Of a stretch of DNA of 9,834 nt, positions 6,058 to 9,834 are shown in pieces. Numbering within the stretch: the first letter of the stretch is position 1; each line of letters starts with the position of its first letter. The notes under the pieces were generated by a model, which did not search any database, had not been told where the DNA came from, and saw only the letters and a list, made by a program, of their open reading frames with translations. A program made the position numbers and the translations under genes. Origin of the DNA: an uncultured Flammeovirgaceae bacterium (GTDB taxonomy: Bacteria; Bacteroidota; Bacteroidia; Cytophagales; Cyclobacteriaceae); assembly GCA_946480685.1 (NCBI GenBank), contig CAMLLI010000085.1, positions 1 through 9,834 of the forward strand, read 5' to 3'.

Positions 6058-6236
6058 AATTAGCTACGAACCGCTAGCTTCTAGCTGCCAGACTATTGTC
6101 TTTATACCACTATTTCGTTGATATACATGACGCAGATTTAGGAATCGCTCAAAGACTATATATCATAATCAAGCATTAGTTTCTAGTAGCCAGAGGCCAG
6201 CAGCCCTTCTCGCAGCTCGTATCTCACGGCTCGCAA
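6058..6236. repeat. Convergent gap with degenerate direct repeats
   Basis: No ORF of interest lies in these 179 bases. Two imperfect copies of a 16-base word occur: GCTTCTAGCTGCCAGA (6077-6092) and GTTTCTAGTAGCCAGA (6179-6194), 13 of 16 identical. Further GC-rich echoes follow (GGCCAGCAGCCC, CGCAGCTCG, ACGGCTCGC). GCTAG-CTT-CTAGC (6073-6085) forms a small hairpin 16 bases after the SirB1-like stop and may contribute to termination, though no T run follows directly. Confidence 0.5.
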
Positions 6237-6992
6237 CTAATTCCCAATCCACTTCTTAAACGCTACTGCTTTTTCTCTGCTGATGTCGAGCTCGATGTTG
6301 ATGGGTGGTTTCAGTTGTACGGTGAGGCCTTTGTGGGTGGTCTTTATTTTCGCCACAGATTGTATGTGTAGTATATATTGACGATTGACTCTGAAGAATA
6401 TTTCGGGGCTCAGCAGACTTTCTATTTCATCGAGGGTGTGATGTTCAGTGATATACTTCTCGTTGCTGAGGGTGCGCAGGTATATAAGTTCTTCTTTATG
6501 AAAGAACGCAATTTCGTTTTGCATTACAGGGATCAGCGTATTACGATGTACGGTAAGGAAACGCTCTTTATACTTTCGCGACTGATTGCCCCATGTGCTC
6601 ATCAAGGATTTAAGCTGCTCACCTAATATAGTCTCAGTGGTAAGGGATTTATACTTGGTAAGTGCTGCGCGCAATTCTGCTTCATCAACCGGTTTTAATA
6701 AATAATCTATACTGTTGAGTTTGAATGCGCGGATGGCGTACTCATCGTAAGCCGTGGTGAAGATAATAGGACAATGAATATGCAGTGTCTCAAATATTTC
6801 GAAACTTATACCGTCTGATAACTGAATATCAGACAGGATCAGGTCGGGTAGATTATTTCCATCGAACCAACCCCTGGCGGCCTCCACACTTGTAATAGTG
6901 TCAAGAATTTTGGCTTCCGGCTCTGCCTTTGTAATCAGGTTCTTCAGATCCTGCGCAACCAGTGGTTCGTCTTCGATGATCAGTATATTCAT
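6237..6992 (-). CDS. LytTR-family response regulator
   Basis: A 251-aa DNA-binding response regulator. The receiver domain (about 1-120) has the acidic pocket E7-D8, phospho-acceptor D55 in LILSDIQL, T79/T80 in IIFTTAYDEYAIRAF, and K100 in DYLLKP. The C-terminal LytTR domain (about 150-250) shows IAFFHKEELIYLRTLSNEKY, HTLDEIESLLSPEIFFRVNR, QYILHIQSVAKI and a final strand-helix. LytTR proteins bind DNA as dimers at direct repeats and usually work with a LytS-type kinase, as found upstream. The ATG lies 9 bases after the GNAT stop, so the two are almost certainly co-transcribed. All key receiver residues are present, so it should be phosphorylatable. Its target genes cannot be read from this window; I found no convincing LytTR site. 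Confidence 0.95.
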   Translation of the reverse strand: MNILIIEDEPLVAQDLKNLITKAEPEAKILDTITSVEAARGWFDGNNLPDLILSDIQLSDGISFEIFETLHIHCPIIFTTAYDEYAIRAFKLNSIDYLLKPVDEAELRAALTKYKSLTTETILGEQLKSLMSTWGNQSRKYKERFLTVHRNTLIPVMQNEIAFFHKEELIYLRTLSNEKYITEHHTLDEIESLLSPEIFFRVNRQYILHIQSVAKIKTTHKGLTVQLKPPINIELDISREKAVAFKKWIGN

Positions 6993-7001
6993 TACCGTTT
7001 C

Positions 7002-7523
7002 TTAAAATTCGAAATTAGGATTCTGCCACCCCATCGGTATATCTGCTTCGTAAAGTCCTGCAGGCGTTTTGATTCGCATCTCCATTCTTCCCTCGATTTT
7101 AAAACCAAGCGACTGATAAAAGTTGATCGCTTTCACATTCCCTTCGCGTGTAATTAACTCTACCTTGCCTATATCGGTGCGATTAAGCGCTATCTCTTCA
7201 AGAAAAATAGTAAACAACGTACGGCCGATCTTTCGCCCCTGAAACTCGGGATGTACAGCAATCGTCAGGTCTGACAATAAATGCTTGAATACATGTATAC
7301 CCGGTTTATAAGCATGCATCTCTCCTATAAATCGTTCCGGATCATCCGGATGTATAGCAACCAGTATCAGGCCATCAGCAATGCTCTTCTTAACAAAGTT
7401 CTCTACGTATTCTTCGGTAATTTCGTTTTCTAATCGTGCGATACCGCCTTTAATCTTTGCAACTTCTTTATATAGGTGAACGATCTTCGATACATCGTCT
7501 ATAGCAGCAGTCCGTATATGCAT
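7002..7523 (-). CDS. GNAT-family N-acetyltransferase
   Basis: A 173-aa acetyl-CoA-dependent acyltransferase of GNAT fold. The N-terminus MHIRTAAIDDVSKIVHLYKE is the usual first strand and helix. Motif A at about 86-101 (LTIAVHPEFQGRKIGR) contains the Q-x-x-x-x-G acetyl-CoA pyrophosphate loop, Q95-GRKI-G100. The conserved NVKAINFYQSLGFKIEGRME segment follows at about 130-150. The acceptor (amino acid, antibiotic, protein or polyamine) cannot be told. It sits between the histidine kinase (44-bp gap) and the response regulator (9-bp gap), all leftward. A possible promoter at 7546-7576 would let it and the regulator be expressed without the kinase. Length and motifs are normal. Confidence 0.9.
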   Translation of the reverse strand: MHIRTAAIDDVSKIVHLYKEVAKIKGGIARLENEITEEYVENFVKKSIADGLILVAIHPDDPERFIGEMHAYKPGIHVFKHLLSDLTIAVHPEFQGRKIGRTLFTIFLEEIALNRTDIGKVELITREGNVKAINFYQSLGFKIEGRMEMRIKTPAGLYEADIPMGWQNPNFEF

Positions 7524-7545
7524 AAATTTTTATTTCATTTTGCTG

Positions 7546-7576
7546 CAAAATACTATTCTTTGTTGATTTATATCAA
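7546..7576 (-). promoter_or_regulatory. Possible internal promoter for the GNAT gene and response regulator
   Basis: On the minus strand, TTG (7576-7574, inside the last codons of the kinase gene) is followed after 21 bases by TATTTTG (7552-7546), about 22 bases before the GNAT ATG. This approximates the Bacteroidota TTG / TAnnTTTG promoter with a one-base-short -7 box. Pattern only. Confidence 0.3.
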
Positions 7577-8587
7577 CGGCACTTTCACATAGAAGCGGTC
7601 TGTAGTCGGTTCTATCAGCACTGGTTTATCACTTAAGAAACTATATAGCGAACGCAGATTTTCAAGTCCAAGCTTGTTGGATGTCTCCACGCGTTTACGT
7701 AGTTGCAGGTTGTTGCTCACCACCAGGTAATCACCAATGGAAGTGATCTCGATGGTTAACGGTTTCACCTTGTCAACGACATTATGCTTCAGTGCATTCT
7801 CAATCAATATTTGCAATGTTACGGGCACAATTGCCTGGCCTCTGGCATCATCTCGTATATCGATCTTAAAATGAATTGCATCTTTAAAACGAGTTTCGAG
7901 TAATGATATATAGTTTTGAATGAAGTCTAATTCGGTTTGCAGCGTTACAAAGTTCTTATCGTTGTTCAGCAAAACATAGCGGTATATTTTGGACAGTTGT
8001 TGCAGAAACTGTGATGCCAGCTTCTGGTCTTCGAAGATCAAACTGTTAAGGGAAGTAAGCGCGTTGAACAGGAAATGGGGATTAAGCTGGTTCTTGAGAT
8101 TATCAAACTGCACTTGTGATTTTTCTTTCTCCAATCGCTCGGCCAGCACAAGCGAATCCTTCCAACGATCAATAAAATAACTGGTGATAAAACCGAGGTT
8201 GATAACAGTAGGAACAATCATATAGATAGCCCACGTTGCTGCCAGAAAAAGACTATCGAGTTTAAAAGGTAAAGCAGGTTCACCAAAGAAATATACCACA
8301 AAGCGAATGGTGAGCCCGATGCCCACGCCACAACTTATCTGGATAAGCATTCGCTTGACAAGATTTTCTTCGAAGGGATATGCTTTGTTTAGCAACCGGT
8401 GAACAAAGCGAAGCGACTCCCACATAACCGCCACCAGCACAATGGATGCAACGGTTGTTTTTACCTGAAGGCCCACGCTGAATTCACTCCACTTGGAGAG
8501 CCGCACCAGCAAACCTGCTACAGTAATAGAAAGAACTATACTATAGGTGATGAAAACCTGCCGGGCGTTTTTATATCCTAATATCAC
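7568..8587 (-). CDS. LytS/YehU-type sensor histidine kinase
   Basis: A 339-aa membrane kinase. Four membrane segments lie at about 11-29, 42-62, 80-101 and 113-139, followed by a short coiled linker (LAERLEKEKSQVQFDNLKNQ) and the His_kinase domain with the phospho-acceptor H171 in NPHFLFNALTSLNSLI. The ATPase domain has its N-box in LQILIENALKHN and its G-box in KLGLENLRSLYSFL. There is no separate extracytoplasmic domain, so the signal is probably sensed in or at the membrane. The start is GTG 8587: an in-frame TAG lies a few codons upstream and no ATG intervenes. The partner is probably the LytTR regulator two genes downstream. The 87-bp leader between the small ORF stop and this start contains the 8631-8667 hairpin. 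Confidence 0.93.
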   Translation of the reverse strand: MILGYKNARQVFITYSIVLSITVAGLLVRLSKWSEFSVGLQVKTTVASIVLVAVMWESLRFVHRLLNKAYPFEENLVKRMLIQISCGVGIGLTIRFVVYFFGEPALPFKLDSLFLAATWAIYMIVPTVINLGFITSYFIDRWKDSLVLAERLEKEKSQVQFDNLKNQLNPHFLFNALTSLNSLIFEDQKLASQFLQQLSKIYRYVLLNNDKNFVTLQTELDFIQNYISLLETRFKDAIHFKIDIRDDARGQAIVPVTLQILIENALKHNVVDKVKPLTIEITSIGDYLVVSNNLQLRKRVETSNKLGLENLRSLYSFLSDKPVLIEPTTDRFYVKVPLI

Positions 8588-8630
8588 TTTATGAATATAC
8601 TATATTTCCGTGTAAGTGACACTGGATATC

Positions 8631-8667
8631 ATCTGACGCATGAGTTATAGTGTCTCAACCGTCAGAT
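8631..8667. repeat. Imperfect hairpin in the leader of the histidine kinase gene
   Basis: ATCTGACG (8631-8638) pairs perfectly with CGTCAGAT (8660-8667). After a 2x2 mismatch, TGAG (8641-8644) pairs with CTCA (8654-8657), leaving a 9-base loop. It begins 44 bases upstream of the kinase GTG. On the minus strand a T run precedes rather than follows it, so it is not a standard terminator. It could be an operator or a leader structure. Confidence 0.55.
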
Positions 8668-8674
8668 CAAAAAA

Positions 8675-8827
8675 TTAATCCCGCGCCTTTAGTTGCTGAC
8701 GTTTACTTTTCTGAATGCGTTTTTGCAATCTCTCCTCCTCGATCAGCTTATTAAAATTACGTTGTGCTACATGGAACTGTCGCAAATAAGGATTTACAGA
8801 AGTAAAAAGGTTGATCTTGTTCTCCAT
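8675..8827 (-). CDS. Small basic ORF of unknown function (50 aa)
   Basis: ATG 8827 to TAA 8675 encodes 50 residues beginning MENKINLFTSVNPYLRQFHV and ending in a highly charged helix (about 21-49) rich in Lys, Arg, Gln and Glu (KLIEEERLQKRIQKSKRQQ). No signal peptide or membrane segment is seen. I do not recognise a family. It lies 100 bp downstream of the LolD-type gene and 87 bp upstream of the kinase gene, in the same direction, and fills a gap otherwise empty of genes. The even mix of codons and the amphipathic, protein-like sequence make real coding plausible. Chance cannot be ruled out at this length, and no clear ribosome binding site is visible. Confidence 0.5.
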   Translation of the reverse strand: MENKINLFTSVNPYLRQFHVAQRNFNKLIEEERLQKRIQKSKRQQLKARD

Positions 8828-8886
8828 AATCGTGTTATTTCCAGTATGACACCTCTGCTAACGTAAACCCCTATGGGTAGTGTTGT

Positions 8887-8916
8887 AAAAATCTGAACGA
8901 CTTGTAGAAAAAGTCG
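8887..8916 (-). terminator. Possible terminator after the LolD-type gene
   Basis: On the minus strand, CGACTT (8916-8911), a 7-base loop and AAGTCG (8903-8898) form a 6-bp stem starting 12 bases after the stop codon of the ABC ATPase. It is followed by TTCAGATTTTT. The stem is short and the T run is offset by a few bases, so termination may be partial. Confidence 0.35.
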
Positions 8917-8927
8917 ACCAAAGACCG

Positions 8928-9599
8928 TTACGACACGATCTTTCCATCGCTCATCTCTACAATGCGATCTGATTTTTTTGCGAATTCTTCATCATGTGTC
9001 ACGGCAATAATCGTTTGTTTATAGCGTTGCGTAAGTTCGTTGAATATATCAAATACGACATGCGTGTTATATGAATCGAGGTTTCCGGTAGGCTCATCGC
9101 CCATAATTATATCCGGGTCATTAATTAATGCACGCGCTATAGCAACACGCTGCTGTTGTCCGCCTGAAAGTTTGTTTGAGGGTTTAAGCGCCTGTTCCTG
9201 CACACCCAGCATCGTTAACTTTTCGTAGGCACGTTCTTCTATTTCGCGTGGCGAATAGCGTGCGAGTTTAAGAGCAGGTATCATTACATTTTGCAACACG
9301 GTAAACTCAGGCAACAAATAATGAAACTGAAAAACGAAACCTATATGTGCGTTTCTGAACTTTGAAAGTTGATTTTGATCTTTACCGGTGAGACGCTGTC
9401 CTGATATTTCAAGCTCGCCTTCGTAATCCGTGTCCATCGTGGAGAGTACATACAGGAGCGTAGATTTACCACAACCCGATTTACCTACCAACGAAAGAAA
9501 TTCACCTTTGTTAACAGAAAGATCGATTGCTTTCAGCACCTGGAATCTCTCTGGTTCGTAAAAATACTTGGTCACTTTATGTGCTTTCAATACCTGCAT
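8928..9599 (-). CDS. ABC transporter ATP-binding protein, LolD/MacB class
   Basis: A 223-aa cytoplasmic ATPase that powers a FtsX-fold permease. It carries Walker [10 protein letters not shown] (39-47), Q-loop Q91 in [12 protein letters not shown], signature [15 protein letters not shown] (144-158), Walker [13 protein letters not shown] with catalytic E169, and H-loop H202 in AVTHDEE. The [16 protein letters not shown] stretch and length are typical of LolD/MacB-class ATPases, which act in lipoprotein release to the outer membrane or in substrate export by mechanotransmission. The permease gene ends 23 bp upstream in the same direction, so they should form one operon. LolD and MacB-type functions cannot be separated from the ATPase alone, so no symbol is assigned. 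All catalytic motifs are intact. Confidence 0.93.
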   Translation of the reverse strand: MQVLKAHKVTKYFYEPERFQVLKAIDLSVNKGEFLSLVGKSGCGKSTLLYVLSTMDTDYEGELEISGQRLTGKDQNQLSKFRNAHIGFVFQFHYLLPEFTVLQNVMIPALKLARYSPREIEERAYEKLTMLGVQEQALKPSNKLSGGQQQRVAIARALINDPDIIMGDEPTGNLDSYNTHVVFDIFNELTQRYKQTIIAVTHDEEFAKKSDRIVEMSDGKIVS

Positions 9600-9622
9600 A
9601 TATACTATAGATCAAGCTATTT

Positions 9623-9834
9623 TTATCCGCGCAAAATTTCGATCGGATCAACCTTTGCAGCTTTTCGCGAAGGCATGTACCCGGCTATTGCTGTCGTGAC
9701 TACACCAAACACGATGCCTACTATATAATATTTTGATTTGAAGTTTACCGGCAGGTGATCAATACTGATTACATCGCCACCGTCAAAAGGAGCGCGTACA
9801 ATGAGTGACGAAAGTAAAAAACCAATGGCCAGGC
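9623..9834 (-). CDS. ABC transporter permease, LolC/LolE-MacB (FtsX fold) type, C-terminal end only
   Basis: The window edge cuts this gene; only the last 69 residues and the TAA at 9623 are present. They show the end of one membrane helix (LAIGFLLSSLIV), a short loop with APFDGGDVISIDHLPVNF, a final membrane helix (YYIVGIVFGVVTTAIAGYM) and the tail PSRKAAKVDPIEILRG. That tail, P-x-R-x-A-x-x-x-P-x-E-x-L-R, is the hallmark C-terminus of FtsX-fold permeases of LolC/E and MacB type. It lies directly upstream of the ATPase gene and is its natural partner. Whether it is LolE-like or MacB-like needs the N-terminal part outside the window. Confidence 0.88.
   Translation of the reverse strand, partial: LAIGFLLSSLIVRAPFDGGDVISIDHLPVNFKSKYYIVGIVFGVVTTAIAGYMPSRKAAKVDPIEILRG

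Noticed and set aside
6990..7001. LytTR binding site near ACCGTTT
   Set aside because: It matches only part of the LytTR half-site consensus, has no second repeat at the right spacing, and lies between two co-transcribed genes.

Overview
The window looks like chromosomal DNA from a member of the Bacteroidota, most likely a Cytophagales-type organism. Moderate GC, protein sequences, gene pairings (OstA/LptD-like gene divergent from an amidase followed by an MCE/MlaD-like gene; a Bacteroidota-type acyl-CoA carboxylase beta subunit; LytS/LytTR two-component genes) and the lack of clear Shine-Dalgarno sequences before most starts all fit. Taxonomy is inferred from recognition only. The first 52 bases are not biological: a C homopolymer followed by an Illumina adapter, so position 1 is a contig end and the first gene is cut by assembly.

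Layout. (1) 53-2374, envelope block: 5' part of a leftward OstA/LptD-like gene, then a rightward N-acetylmuramoyl-L-alanine amidase and an MlaD/MCE-domain protein. (2) 2375-2531: a gap unusually rich in inverted repeats, including a perfect 12+3+12 palindrome. (3) 2532-4163: an acyl-CoA carboxylase beta subunit, rightward. (4) 4164-4300: three copies of a REP-like palindrome that fill the gap between two convergent stop codons. (5) 4301-5002: a secreted SIMPL/DUF541 protein, leftward. (6) 5203-6057: a SirB1-type transglutaminase-fold protein starting at TTG, rightward. (7) 6058-6236: a convergent gap with degenerate CTAG/GCCAG-rich repeats. (8) 6237-8587, leftward: LytS-type histidine kinase, GNAT acetyltransferase and LytTR response regulator, in transcription order. 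(9) 8675-9834, leftward: C-terminal end of a LolE/MacB-type permease, a LolD-type ATPase, and a 50-codon small ORF.

How the genes fit together. Several genes concern the cell envelope: outer-membrane assembly (LptD-like), peptidoglycan cleavage (amidase), lipid transport (MlaD-like) and an ABC transporter of the lipoprotein-release/MacB class. The histidine kinase and response regulator probably form one signalling pair, with a GNAT enzyme between them. The carboxylase, SIMPL and SirB1-like genes look like single-gene units.

I see no phage, transposase, CRISPR, defence or biosynthetic cluster and no RNA gene. The most interesting signals are intergenic: the REP-like trio, the palindrome cluster before the carboxylase, and the small ORF with a leader hairpin between the transporter and the histidine kinase. 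I did not find a clearly undescribed multi-gene system.
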